DNA of 55,157 nucleotides, taken from positions 1 to 55,157 of the forward strand of contig CABYKC010000004.1 of assembly GCA_902519435.1 (NCBI GenBank). Direction: 5' to 3'. This document shows, in pieces, positions 24,707 through 34,149 of the stretch. This stretch comes from an uncultured Alphaproteobacteria bacterium. GTDB lineage: Bacteria; Pseudomonadota; Alphaproteobacteria; HIMB59; GCA-002718135. The notes beneath the pieces are model-generated. The model was given only the letters and a program-made list of their open reading frames with translations. It had not been told where the DNA came from and searched no databases. Positions within the stretch are counted from its first letter, which is position 1. Each line of letters opens with the position of its first letter. The translations under genes were made by a program, and so were the position numbers.

Positions 24707-26569
24707 TTAAAAATTGTGATATCGCCAGCCTAATTTTTTTAATAAATCCATAGAATTTAGAAGGGCTGAACGAAATTCTATCCATTTTCTCGAAATTTTT
24801 CCTTTCCATGCAACTTCTGATAAAGTTGCTAATCTTGGGTTGATCATTTGATCAAAAAATTTTTTATCTGTAATTGTCTCTGACCACAGTTGACCTTGTA
24901 ACCCTTTTATCAATTTTGATTTATTTATATCTTTTATTGGGTCCCATTCATAAATATCTTTTACTTCTATAGTTGCAGCCCAACAAATACCTCTTTCTTC
25001 AGTTGAATTATTATAAGCCATATCAAAATATGTTTTTTGACCAGGACAAAGTATTGTTTCAAATCCCTTATTTGTAGTTTCTTTTGCAACATCTGAATGC
25101 TCCCATGAAAAGATTAAACATGATTTATCAATTTTTCCAGCACTTCCACCCACACCATGATCGATATGAGGAGACACTGCCGCCTCATTCCATGCAGCTG
25201 TTTTTTTATTTTTTGATTTTAGAAAATCTATTAAAAAATTCATATAGTAATCTTGATATTCCTCTTGTGATTTAATATTATTTTTTTTCATAAACTCGAT
25301 AATTGCTGGAGAACCTTCCCACGCATTACTTGGTCTTTCATCAACACCAACATGAATTACATCATATGAGAAAATATCACTTACTTCATTCAACATATCT
25401 TTTAAAAAAGTTACAGTTTTTTCTAAGGAAGGATTTATTGTATTATTCTTATACGAACCAACATCTTCACTAACTATATTTGAAGACTGTTCTCTGAGTT
25501 CTGGCATGATTTCTAGTAATGCCCAAGAATGTGCTGGTAAATCAATTTCAGGCATAATCTCGATATTTAATTTTTTTGCATATATAATTAAATCTTTGAT
25601 ATCTTCCTGTGTGTAATATCCGCCGTATTTATCATAACCACTTCCGTACAATGGTGGTATTTTAAAATTATATCCTCTGTATCCTCCATTTAATGCTAGA
25701 TCTGGATATTTTTTAATTTCAATTCTCCATGCTTCGTTATCTGTTAAATGCCAGTGAAATCTATTAAGCTTAAATAATGCCATGTAATTAAATAAACGTT
25801 TGATTTCATAAATAGTATAGAATTGTCTTGCACAATCGAGATGCATTCCTCTCCATTGAAATTTTGGATTATCGTGTATTGTACAAATTGGAAGCTTTGT
25901 TTGATAGCAATCAATTAAATGAACTATAGATATAAGACCATATAGCTTTCCACCATAATTATTATATTTAATCTTAATATTATCTTCTGTTATCTGAATA
26001 AAATATTGATCGTTTAATAACTGATCATCTTTATTAAAGAAAATTGGAAATCCTTTTTCAGAAGTAAAATTAATATCCAATTTGGAAATAATATTTTGTA
26101 AATTAGAAATAATTTCAATTTCCGTATTTAGATTAAATGTTTTGTTTTCAATATATATAAATTCATTTTGTAAATGAATTTTTTCTGGCTCGGGAATAAT
26201 AGGTATAAAATTTTTTGTTCTTAAATCTTCATAAGTTTTCTTTTTAATTGGTTTTTCAAATATCAAATCTGAAACATTTATATTTAATTTATTATTGTTT
26301 AATGTATCAATAATGAAAATACCCTCCGGACCACACGAAAGGTTGAAGTTACCAATTTTAGGAATTTGTAAATCTAATAAAATTGTATTTTTTTTTATAG
26401 ATAACTCGTAATAACGTCCAATTTGCTTAGTTATTTCACCTCCTGATATAGATTTTATTGAATAAACTAATGAGAAACACAATTTTAAATTTGGATCTAG
26501 TAATTTATCATCAAGAATAATTTTTAATTTATTTTCATTTGTAAAAGATATATTAATTTGATTAGTCAT
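24707..26569 (-). CDS. Glycoside hydrolase family 20 beta-N-acetylhexosaminidase, apparently cytoplasmic
   Basis: A 620-residue exo-acting hexosaminidase that removes non-reducing N-acetylglucosamine or N-acetylgalactosamine. The GH20 Asp-Glu catalytic pair is Asp410-Glu411 in HVGVDERPSNAWEG. Other family segments are KFQWRGMHLDCARQFY, RFHWHLTDNEAWRIEIKKYP, IEIMPEIDLPAHSWA and the late KGLQGQLWSETI. The N-terminus is charged and has no signal peptide, so the enzyme should act inside the cell on an imported oligosaccharide. This is notable, since many chitinolytic GH20 enzymes are exported. It is the first gene of the 12-gene operon, 13 bases from the divergent galactokinase start. Confidence 0.92.
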   Translation of the reverse strand: MTNQINISFTNENKLKIILDDKLLDPNLKLCFSLVYSIKSISGGEITKQIGRYYELSIKKNTILLDLQIPKIGNFNLSCGPEGIFIIDTLNNNKLNINVSDLIFEKPIKKKTYEDLRTKNFIPIIPEPEKIHLQNEFIYIENKTFNLNTEIEIISNLQNIISKLDINFTSEKGFPIFFNKDDQLLNDQYFIQITEDNIKIKYNNYGGKLYGLISIVHLIDCYQTKLPICTIHDNPKFQWRGMHLDCARQFYTIYEIKRLFNYMALFKLNRFHWHLTDNEAWRIEIKKYPDLALNGGYRGYNFKIPPLYGSGYDKYGGYYTQEDIKDLIIYAKKLNIEIMPEIDLPAHSWALLEIMPELREQSSNIVSEDVGSYKNNTINPSLEKTVTFLKDMLNEVSDIFSYDVIHVGVDERPSNAWEGSPAIIEFMKKNNIKSQEEYQDYYMNFLIDFLKSKNKKTAAWNEAAVSPHIDHGVGGSAGKIDKSCLIFSWEHSDVAKETTNKGFETILCPGQKTYFDMAYNNSTEERGICWAATIEVKDIYEWDPIKDINKSKLIKGLQGQLWSETITDKKFFDQMINPRLATLSEVAWKGKISRKWIEFRSALLNSMDLLKKLGWRYHNF

Positions 26570-26582
26570 AACTAGTAATTAT

Positions 26583-27650
26583 ATGAGTTTTAAAGATATA
26601 TTTAATATAGACGCAGAAGTAAAGGAAAGTGCTCATGCAAGAGTAAATTTAATTGGTGAACATACCGATTATACTGGTGGATATGTTATGCCTACACTTT
26701 TATCTTTTAAAAATACCATTGAGATATCTCAAAATAATTCTAATGAATTCACAGTTTATTCTCAACATTTTAAAGATAAAAAAACATTCAATGACTTCAA
26801 AAAATCAATCAACAATGAGTGGGTTGATTATATAAAAGGTTGTTTGCATATTTTTTTTGATGAAAATAAAATTTCATTTAGATTTTTAAACATTTTTATT
26901 TCATCTGATATACCTTTAGAAAGAGGTATTTCATCATCTTCAGCATTGTGTGTTTCTACACTAAAAGCACTAAATACTTTTTTTGAAACAAAAATCAAAG
27001 ATCCAGAAATTGCAAAATTAGCAAAGAAAGTAGAATTCAACTATATAGGTGTTTCTGGTGGAATAATGGATCAAATGGTTTCTTCTATTGGTATTCATGG
27101 CAAAGCATTTTTTATGAATTGTAAGAATTTAGAATACGAACTTATTAATTTTCCAGAAAATTGGAAATTTTGTTTGATTGACTCTGAAGTACAACGAAAT
27201 TTAAGAGATAGCTCTTATAATGAAAGATTTGCTGAACTCCAAGAGGCTGAAAAAAACCTTGGTGTAGAATATTTGGGTGAAGTTAAAAAAGAAAATTTTC
27301 AAACAAATAAATTTGACAATAATACTATAGCAAAAAGAGCAAAGCATGTAGTTTTTGAAAATGATAGAGTGATTAATGCGAAAAAAAATTTAATAGAAAA
27401 TAATATTCAGGAGTTTGGAAAATTAATGAATGAAAGTCACGTATCATATTCTAAAGATTTTGAAGCATCTACTTTAGATGTTGATTTAATTGTTCAGAAA
27501 TCAGTTGAATGTGGTGCTTTAGGCGCCAGATTGACTGGCGGTGGATTTGGTGGTTTTACAGTTTCATTAATTGAAAGAAATAATTTTAGTAAATGGTATA
27601 GTAAAATATTAAATTTTTATCCTGCTGAAAAGATCTTCGAAGTCAATTAG
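26583..27650 (+). CDS. galK: Galactokinase (GHMP kinase)
   Basis: A 355-residue GHMP kinase that phosphorylates galactose, or possibly N-acetylgalactosamine, at C1. The galactokinase signature RVNLIGEHTDYTGGYVMP is at about residues 21-38, the GHMP ATP-binding motif PLERGISSSSAL near 111, and the third motif ARLTGGGFGGFTVSL near 319. It is divergent from the GH20 gene with 13 bases between starts, so the promoters overlap coding or leader sequence. Hexosamine release plus galactokinase suits a HexNAc-galactose disaccharide. No GalT, GalE or hexosamine kinase is in view. Its stop overlaps that of the next convergent gene by 4 bases. Confidence 0.9.
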   Translation: MSFKDIFNIDAEVKESAHARVNLIGEHTDYTGGYVMPTLLSFKNTIEISQNNSNEFTVYSQHFKDKKTFNDFKKSINNEWVDYIKGCLHIFFDENKISFRFLNIFISSDIPLERGISSSSALCVSTLKALNTFFETKIKDPEIAKLAKKVEFNYIGVSGGIMDQMVSSIGIHGKAFFMNCKNLEYELINFPENWKFCLIDSEVQRNLRDSSYNERFAELQEAEKNLGVEYLGEVKKENFQTNKFDNNTIAKRAKHVVFENDRVINAKKNLIENNIQEFGKLMNESHVSYSKDFEASTLDVDLIVQKSVECGALGARLTGGGFGGFTVSLIERNNFSKWYSKILNFYPAEKIFEVN

Positions 27651-28723
27651 GGTTTTAATAACCTTCTAAGCTTACCCTCAGTGACATCATGATCAATATA
27701 ACATCCTTGTAGATGTCTAAAACCAGTATTTGGATCAAATTTAGTTCTTCCATGTAATAATCTCAGGTTATCAAACATTGCAATCATTCCTTTAGATAAT
27801 CTAAATTTAATTTTGAAATCATCAGAGTTACAAAGTTTGAACATATATTTTCTAGCCTTATAAAAGAGATCAAGATTATATTCCTCTAATAATGGAACAT
27901 AATCAAGTCTTCCACTAAATCGTATTTGTCTAAAGTTATTATTATGGTCTAGTTCAATTAATTTTGCTTCATCAACTAAAATAGTATCAATATCTGTAAA
28001 TTTAAAAGTAACATTAGTTTCAGTTAATACTTTATAAAATTCAGGTTGGTTATGTTTTAAAAAATTTGCAACACTAAAACCATCAACTAAACTTGAGTCT
28101 CCTCCTGTAGATTCATTAGCAATACAATGAAGTAATTGAATTCCAGGAACAGGCTTTCTATATGGGTTATCTGAATGCGATGTTAACTCTAATGCAGTAT
28201 AGGCAAGATCATTTGGATTTGGCTTAGAGACAACGTTAAATAATTTTCCAAAATTTGTTGCTCGAACTGGGCCTAATTTTTCAGCAAAATTTATAACTTC
28301 ATTTTCTTCTGCTTTTGTATTTTCGATTATTACATAACCGTATTGATAAAATACTTTAAGCATATTGATAAGTTCCTTTTTATTCTCAAAGATTTTATTA
28401 TTATCAAAAATTTCTAAATTTTGTTCACTGACATTCCATATTTTTTTTTCAGGTATGACATCAATATTATTGATTTCATTATAAAGATCATCAATATTAA
28501 AAGATCCTTTTGCTCCATCACTAAATTCAACATTTAATATATTTTCGTTAACATTATGAGAATTTATAAATAGATTATCATCTAAGAGGCTAGGTTCATA
28601 TAAACGTTGTAGATTATTTTGGTCTACAAATTCACTCCCATTTAATCTTTCACGAAGCCAAATACTATGAAGTTTAAACTCTGATAATTTTCCTTCATTA
28701 ATAGAAATTATTTTTTTTCCCAT
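27647..28723 (-). CDS. Gamma-butyrobetaine hydroxylase/TauD-like Fe(II)/2-oxoglutarate dioxygenase
   Basis: A 358-residue protein with an N-terminal GBBH-like domain and a C-terminal TauD-type dioxygenase domain. The iron-binding HxD is in ELTSHSDNPYRKP (about residue 182) and the distal histidine in NLRLLHGRTKF, followed by an arginine in GFRHLQGCY that would hold 2-oxoglutarate. The N-terminal domain lacks the cysteines that bind zinc in canonical gamma-butyrobetaine hydroxylase: the WLRERLNGSEFVDQNN segment has none. It may hydroxylate gamma-butyrobetaine, trimethyllysine or another substrate. It is 86 bases from the upstream SDR gene, so linkage to that sugar/polyol operon is uncertain. 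Confidence 0.85.
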   Translation of the reverse strand: MGKKIISINEGKLSEFKLHSIWLRERLNGSEFVDQNNLQRLYEPSLLDDNLFINSHNVNENILNVEFSDGAKGSFNIDDLYNEINNIDVIPEKKIWNVSEQNLEIFDNNKIFENKKELINMLKVFYQYGYVIIENTKAEENEVINFAEKLGPVRATNFGKLFNVVSKPNPNDLAYTALELTSHSDNPYRKPVPGIQLLHCIANESTGGDSSLVDGFSVANFLKHNQPEFYKVLTETNVTFKFTDIDTILVDEAKLIELDHNNNFRQIRFSGRLDYVPLLEEYNLDLFYKARKYMFKLCNSDDFKIKFRLSKGMIAMFDNLRLLHGRTKFDPNTGFRHLQGCYIDHDVTEGKLRRLLKP

Positions 28724-28809
28724 TTTTAATTTATTAATTAATATTTAAATTTGTGTAAATTATAAAATATAGTTAAAAATTAAAAAATGGTTGAGAAATA
28801 AATGATTAA

Positions 28810-29640
28810 TTATTCTCCTAGTAGAGAATCATCCAAAACTCTAGTTTCATATGCTGAATAAGAATGCCAGCCATGTACTGTTTGATCAAAATCAATTACA
28901 CTACCTGTCATTAATCCAGATTCTTCTGAGCACATAAAAGCTAATCCCTTTGCTACATCAATAGGTTTAATCAATCTGTTAAAAGGAACTTTTTTTTCTT
29001 CATCTTGTAACCAATTAGGATTTTTTTTATGAACTCTTGTTTGAATATCATGTTCAGCAGGAGTATCCGTCCATCCAATATTTAAGGCGTTTACTCTTAT
29101 TTGATAACTAGCGACAGAATTTGCAATATTTTTTGTCATTGTTGCTAAAGCAGCTTTTGATCCACTATAAGCAATAATAAATGGCATACCACTATACATT
29201 GCCATAGATAATACATTTGCAATTGTTCCTTTGTTCTTATCTCTAATCATTATTTTAATTGTCTCTTGCATTAATATGAAAGGTGCACGGGTATTTATGT
29301 TATAATTATTTTCATAATTTTCTAGAGTAGCACTTAGAATTGTTCCTCTTTCTGTGTATCCTGCAACATTAATTAAAGAATTTATTGTTCCAAATTTTTT
29401 ATCAGTCTCCAAAACAATTTTTTTGCAATCAACAACATTTTTAAGGTCTGCTTTTATATACAAACACTCAGTGCCTAATTTTTCAATCTGATTTTTAACT
29501 TCAAGACCTTTATTTTCTTGTCTCCCACAAATTGTAATTGCTTTAGCACCTCTGCTTGCTAATAATCTCGCTGTTTCAGCACCACTACCTTGTGTACTAC
29601 CTGTAACTATAATGACCTTATCTTTAAATTGTTCATTCAT
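28810..29640 (-). CDS. SDR family NAD(P)-dependent oxidoreductase
   Basis: A 276-residue classical short-chain dehydrogenase with the cofactor motif VTGSTQGSGAETARLL (residues 13-28, TGxxxGxG), an INVAG segment equivalent to NNAG, and the catalytic YSGSK (Tyr-x-x-x-Lys) near residue 157. It is probably the fourth gene of an SDR - Gfo/Idh - Gfo/Idh - SDR operon and lies 15 bases after the second Gfo/Idh gene. A sugar, polyol or sugar-acid substrate is likely from context. Confidence 0.88.
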   Translation of the reverse strand: MNEQFKDKVIIVTGSTQGSGAETARLLASRGAKAITICGRQENKGLEVKNQIEKLGTECLYIKADLKNVVDCKKIVLETDKKFGTINSLINVAGYTERGTILSATLENYENNYNINTRAPFILMQETIKIMIRDKNKGTIANVLSMAMYSGMPFIIAYSGSKAALATMTKNIANSVASYQIRVNALNIGWTDTPAEHDIQTRVHKKNPNWLQDEEKKVPFNRLIKPIDVAKGLAFMCSEESGLMTGSVIDFDQTVHGWHSYSAYETRVLDDSLLGE

Positions 29641-29655
29641 AGAATTTATCTATAA

Positions 29656-30657
29656 CTAAAATTTTGGTTTTACAACTTTATTTAATTTTACTGATTTAGT
29701 AGCTGAATTCGCAAGAATTAAAGCATTCTTTCCATCTTCAAAAGTGACTGATGTATTTTTTTTATTTTTTATTGATTTAATAAATTGATCTAATTGTATT
29801 TGATAAGCATCTTTGTATCTTTCGATAAAAAAATTTTTAATAGGTTTTTTTGCAAATGATAAATTTTGATTATAGTAATTGATATCATTATTTGGAACAT
29901 TATCAGAAATTAACATTCCATTACTTCCAAATACTTCGAGTCTTTGATCATAACCATAGACGGCTCTTCTTGAATTATTTATATGAACTAAAACCCCTTT
30001 TTTTGATTTCATAAAACACATAGTTGTGTCATAATCATTGGTAACCTTAAAATCATTTGAGACATTTACAGAACCTTGTGCAAAAACTTCTACAATTGGA
30101 TCATTATTAAGAATAAATCGTGCCAAATCAAAATCATGTATTGAACAATCTCTAAAAATTCCACCCGATTGTTTTAAATAATCAATACCAGGTGGAGAAG
30201 GGTCTCTACTTGTGATTACAATCATTTCAATTTTACCAATCTTTCCTGCTAGAACCTCACTTTGTACTTTATTATGATTAGGATCAAATCTACGATTAAA
30301 ACCAATTTGAATAATTGGTTTATATTTTTTAATTTTTTGCCAACATTTATTTACTTTATTTATATCTAAATCAATTGGCTTTTCGCATAATATAGCTTTA
30401 TTACATTCTGCTCCTAGAGAAATATAATCTGTATGAGTCGGGGTGGCAGAAGCAATTAAAATAGCATTTATTTGATCTGAAGAAATTGCTTCCTTTGCAG
30501 TCTTTGCAACTTCACAACTATATTTTTTTGCAATTTTTTTAGCAGAGCTTGTATCGATGTCATAAACATATTTGAGGCTCGCTTCTGGATGATCATTTAT
30601 GATTGAAGCATGTAATTTCCCAATTCTTCCTGTTCCTAGTAAGGTAAAATTAATCAT
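29656..30657 (-). CDS. Gfo/Idh/MocA family dehydrogenase, inositol 2-dehydrogenase-like
   Basis: A 333-residue protein that resembles myo-inositol 2-dehydrogenase (IolG). It has the Rossmann start FTLLGTGRIGKLHASII, the catalytic EKP in ILCEKPIDLDINKV near residue 93, and the substrate-domain segment GIFRDCSIHDFDLARFIL with the IolG-like Asp-His arrangement. It follows another Gfo/Idh gene with a one-base gap. No other inositol genes (iolB, iolC, iolD, iolE) are visible, so the inositol assignment rests on similarity alone and a different polyol is possible. Confidence 0.86.
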   Translation of the reverse strand: MINFTLLGTGRIGKLHASIINDHPEASLKYVYDIDTSSAKKIAKKYSCEVAKTAKEAISSDQINAILIASATPTHTDYISLGAECNKAILCEKPIDLDINKVNKCWQKIKKYKPIIQIGFNRRFDPNHNKVQSEVLAGKIGKIEMIVITSRDPSPPGIDYLKQSGGIFRDCSIHDFDLARFILNNDPIVEVFAQGSVNVSNDFKVTNDYDTTMCFMKSKKGVLVHINNSRRAVYGYDQRLEVFGSNGMLISDNVPNNDINYYNQNLSFAKKPIKNFFIERYKDAYQIQLDQFIKSIKNKKNTSVTFEDGKNALILANSATKSVKLNKVVKPKF

Positions 30658-30658
30658 T

Positions 30659-31846
30659 TTAGATTTTTATCCACTTTGAATTTAAATTAGAAGATTTTTT
30701 TGCTGCATAAATAAATTTAATACCAGCTACACCATCATGAATTGTTGGAAATGAATATTTTTTGTTTTTATTATGAATCTGATCAGCAAATTCTGAATAA
30801 ATATTTGCAAAAGCTTCAAAAAAACCTTCTGGGTGACCAGCAGCAATTCTTGAAGATGATAGTGAAAATTTAGATACTAATTTACTTGCTCTTGTTATAA
30901 CTTTCATAGGTTTATCTAGTTCTGTAAACTTTAGATTATTTGGATCATCCTGTAACCATTCTATTGAACCTTTTGTTCCATACACTCTAATTTTTAGACC
31001 ATTTTCTCCACCAGTAGCAGCAGACGATACCCAGATTATACCTCTTGCCTTATTTCGCATTCTTAATAATACAAAAGCATTATCATCAACTGAAATTTCT
31101 GAGGATAATGAATTTACTTCTGCTGATATTTCGTTTGCTTCTAATCCAGTCACATATCTCAACAAATGATACGCGTGAGTTCCAATTTCAGATAATATCA
31201 TTGAGGGTCCAGATTGTTTTTTATCTAGTCTCCATTTTAATGTTCTTTTTTCATCTTTCTTTTTTACTCCGACTGTATAACCTTGGGGGTACTCAACATT
31301 TATTAAATTGATTTTTCCTAATTTATGATTTGAAATAATATTTTTTGCCTCTCGTAGCATTGGATAGCTTGAGTAATTGTGTGTTAATGCAAATACAATT
31401 TTATTTTTTAAAATTACTTTTTTTAATTTAACAGCATCCTCAACCGTTGCGGTTAAAGGCTTGTCACAAATAATATGTATTCCTTTTTCAATAAATACTT
31501 TTGCTATCTTATAATGATCACCCGATGGAGTCATTATTCCAAGCGCTTGAATACCATCATTTCTTTTTGACTCAGCGGATGCCATAGACTTATAATCACT
31601 GTAACAACGATCATCAGCTAATCCTAATGAAGAACCAAAAGATTTAGATTTTTTTTTATCTTTTGAAAATATTCCAGCAACAAATTCAAATTTATTATCA
31701 AATCTTGCTGATAACCTATGAGTGTATCCAATAAATGAATTAGGACCTCCACCAATAAAACCAATTCTAATTTTATTTTTATTATTTAAAGTATCATTTC
31801 TAAGTAAGTCTAATCTACCAAAAGCAATTTTGGATTTTTTTTTCAT
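30659..31846 (-). CDS. Gfo/Idh/MocA family oxidoreductase
   Basis: A 395-residue oxidoreductase. An N-terminal extension of about 25 residues precedes the Rossmann motif RIGFIGGGPNSFIGYTHR, and the catalytic motif is DKP (IICDKPLTATVEDA) in place of EKP. A later segment, SEIGTHAYHLLRYVTGLEA, is the substrate-domain histidine region. It overlaps the upstream SDR start by one base and is followed one base later by the IolG-like gene. The two dehydrogenases may act on successive intermediates or form a hetero-oligomer. Confidence 0.86.
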   Translation of the reverse strand: MKKKSKIAFGRLDLLRNDTLNNKNKIRIGFIGGGPNSFIGYTHRLSARFDNKFEFVAGIFSKDKKKSKSFGSSLGLADDRCYSDYKSMASAESKRNDGIQALGIMTPSGDHYKIAKVFIEKGIHIICDKPLTATVEDAVKLKKVILKNKIVFALTHNYSSYPMLREAKNIISNHKLGKINLINVEYPQGYTVGVKKKDEKRTLKWRLDKKQSGPSMILSEIGTHAYHLLRYVTGLEANEISAEVNSLSSEISVDDNAFVLLRMRNKARGIIWVSSAATGGENGLKIRVYGTKGSIEWLQDDPNNLKFTELDKPMKVITRASKLVSKFSLSSSRIAAGHPEGFFEAFANIYSEFADQIHNKNKKYSFPTIHDGVAGIKFIYAAKKSSNLNSKWIKI

Positions 31847-32616
31847 TAATTAACTATGCCACCATCAATTACATAATTTTGTGCGGTACAACCAGAACTT
31901 TGATCAGATGCAAAAAACAAAACCGGCTTTGATATATCTTCGGGCATAAGCATTCTCTTAATACATTGTCTCTCAAGTTGAGTTTTTTTAATTTCTGGAG
32001 TAAGCCATAATTTTTTTTGCCTCTCCGTAATGATCCAACCAGGAACAATACAATTTACTCTGATGTTATAGACACCTAAATCTCTTGCTAAAGTTCTTGT
32101 TAATCCCATAATAGCAGATTTTGCAGTGGTATATCCAGGCATACCACCTTGAGAAATCATCCATGAAAAACTACCTATATTTACAACAGAACCTTTTCCT
32201 AAATCTTTCATGTCTTTATAGACAGCTTGGGTTGCAAAAAAATAATGTCTTAAATTAATATTCATTCTATCATCCCAATATTCAGGGGTGACACTATCTA
32301 GATTATGTCTCTCATCATTTGCTGCATTATTTACCAGAATTGAAATTGGCCCAATTTCTTTTTTTACTTTTTCTAATGAACTTTTAAGTTGATCTATATT
32401 TTTTAAATCACATTTTATAAATAGACTATCAATATCATATTTGTTTTTAATTTTTTTTGATAACTCGTTACCTAACTCATCATTTATATCTAAAAATGCA
32501 ACTTTTGATTTTTGAGAAGCAAATTGCTCGACAATACTTTCCCCAATTCCTGAGGCGCCCCCTGTAATAAGCACTACTCTATCTTTTAGTGATGGATAAG
32601 TTGCGATTTCGTTCAT
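31846..32616 (-). CDS. SDR family NAD(P)-dependent oxidoreductase
   Basis: A 256-residue classical SDR with the cofactor motif LITGGASGIGESIVEQF (residues 17-33), LVNNAANDERH, the catalytic YTTAK near residue 161 and a C-terminus QNYVIDGGIVN typical of sugar or hydroxy-acid dehydrogenases. It is the first gene of the - strand operon. Its start is 28 bases from the divergent altronate dehydratase gene, which points to shared control. An aldose or uronate 1-dehydrogenase role is possible. Confidence 0.88.
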   Translation of the reverse strand: MNEIATYPSLKDRVVLITGGASGIGESIVEQFASQKSKVAFLDINDELGNELSKKIKNKYDIDSLFIKCDLKNIDQLKSSLEKVKKEIGPISILVNNAANDERHNLDSVTPEYWDDRMNINLRHYFFATQAVYKDMKDLGKGSVVNIGSFSWMISQGGMPGYTTAKSAIMGLTRTLARDLGVYNIRVNCIVPGWIITERQKKLWLTPEIKKTQLERQCIKRMLMPEDISKPVLFFASDQSSGCTAQNYVIDGGIVN

Positions 32617-32644
32617 GATTATTTATGATATATTAATCTAAGTT

Positions 32645-34147
32645 ATGTTTAACATAATCAAATTAAATGAAAAAGATAATATTGGAATTGCTCCAATGGA
32701 TATTCCTCAGAATATTAATATAAATTATGGAATTAAATCTATAAATAATATTCCTTATGGCCATAAAATTTCTTTAAAAAAAATTAAAAGTGGTGATTTT
32801 ATTTTTAAGTATGGTCAGATAATAGGAATCTCTAATAAAAATATAGAACCTGGTGAACATGTACATTCCCATAATATGGGATATAGTGAATTCAAAAGAG
32901 AATATATCCGTAAAGATATTAGAAATGATATTAATAAAAGTGAAAAAACAGAATACTTTAAAGGCTTTAAAAGAAATAATGGATCATCAGGTACTAGGAA
33001 TTATATAGGTTTAATTAGTACAGTTAATTGTTCAGCAACAGTTGTTAAGAAAATATCTGATAAAATAAATAATTATTTAAAAAATAATAATTTTGATAAC
33101 ATTGATGGGGCAGTTTGTTTAAAACATTCATCAGGTTGTGGGATGAATACTTCTGGATACGCCATGAATGTATTTAACAGAACTATTGAAGGTTTTAAAA
33201 TTCATCCTAATTTTGGAAAAGTTTTTGTTATCGGACTTGGATGTGAATGTGCCCAAATAAGTTTGTACAATAATGATCAGGAAAAAAGAAATATTGAATA
33301 TTTGAATATTCAAGATGAAGGTGGAACAAATGAAATAATAACGAAAGTAACTTCAAAAATTATTAATCAACTAAATGAAATTAATAGTATTTCTAGAACA
33401 AATATACCCATTGCAGAACTAACAGTTGCTTTGCAATGTGGTGGTTCAGATTCGTATTCTGGGATAACTGCAAATCCTGCACTAGGCTTTGCTTCTGATA
33501 TGATTATTGATCATGGTGGAACAACATTACTATCAGAGACTCCAGAAATATATGGAGCAGAACATTTATTATTTGAAAAATCATCCAATGAAAAAAATAT
33601 AGATAAACTAAACAAACAAATTGAATGGTGGAAAAAATATGTTGCTAGCAACGATAGCACATTAGATAATAATCCAAGTCCTGGTAATAAAAAAGGAGGT
33701 TTAACTACAATTCTGGAAAAATCATTAGGTGCAGTATCCAAAGCTGGAAATAGAAATATGGTTGATGTTCTCGATTATGCTGAACAGGTAAAAACCAAAG
33801 GTTTTAACTTTATGAATTCTCCAGGTTACGATCCTGTATCTGTAACTGGTCAAGTTGCTTCTGGTGCTAATGTTATTTGTTTTACTACTGGTCGAGGTTC
33901 GTGCTTTGGATTTAAACCCACTCCAAGTATTAAAATAGCAACAAATACAAATATGTATAATAAACTTAGTGAAGATATGGATATCAATGCTGGTACTATT
34001 ATGGATAACGTTGCAAGCGTTAATGAAGTTGGCAAAGAAATATTTGATAAAATAATTTCAGTTGCATCTGGTGAAAAATCAAAGAGTGAAATAAATGATT
34101 ATGGTGATGATGAATTTAATCCTTGGATAATTGGAGCAACGCTATAA
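32645..34147 (+). CDS. uxaA: Altronate dehydratase (UxaA family)
   Basis: A 500-residue protein matching full-length UxaA/GarD-family dehydratases, which convert D-altronate (or galactarate) to a 2-keto-3-deoxy acid. An N-terminal SAF-like domain of about 95 residues (including GHKISLKKIKSGDFI and the histidines in GEHVHSHNM) is followed by the main domain with GTRNYIGLISTVNCSA, HSSGCGMNTSG, ALQCGGSDSYSGITANPALGFASD and the C-terminal GRGSCFGFKPTPSIKIATNT. It is divergent from the SDR/Gfo/Idh operon. Together they suggest oxidation of a sugar or polyol to a sugar acid and then dehydration. The stop is two bases from that of the convergent gene. Confidence 0.88.
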   Translation: MFNIIKLNEKDNIGIAPMDIPQNININYGIKSINNIPYGHKISLKKIKSGDFIFKYGQIIGISNKNIEPGEHVHSHNMGYSEFKREYIRKDIRNDINKSEKTEYFKGFKRNNGSSGTRNYIGLISTVNCSATVVKKISDKINNYLKNNNFDNIDGAVCLKHSSGCGMNTSGYAMNVFNRTIEGFKIHPNFGKVFVIGLGCECAQISLYNNDQEKRNIEYLNIQDEGGTNEIITKVTSKIINQLNEINSISRTNIPIAELTVALQCGGSDSYSGITANPALGFASDMIIDHGGTTLLSETPEIYGAEHLLFEKSSNEKNIDKLNKQIEWWKKYVASNDSTLDNNPSPGNKKGGLTTILEKSLGAVSKAGNRNMVDVLDYAEQVKTKGFNFMNSPGYDPVSVTGQVASGANVICFTTGRGSCFGFKPTPSIKIATNTNMYNKLSEDMDINAGTIMDNVASVNEVGKEIFDKIISVASGEKSKSEINDYGDDEFNPWIIGATL

Positions 34148-34149
34148 AT

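Noticed and set aside
27515..27528. A 14-base sequence gctttaggcgccag inside galK identical to part of the hairpin at 7926-7939
   Set aside because: In galK it encodes the conserved GALGAR segment of galactokinase, so a shared repeat element is unlikely; chance resemblance.
28724..28809. A regulatory element in the AT-rich gap between the dioxygenase and SDR genes
   Set aside because: I see only A/T-rich sequence with no convincing repeat, hairpin or ORF.
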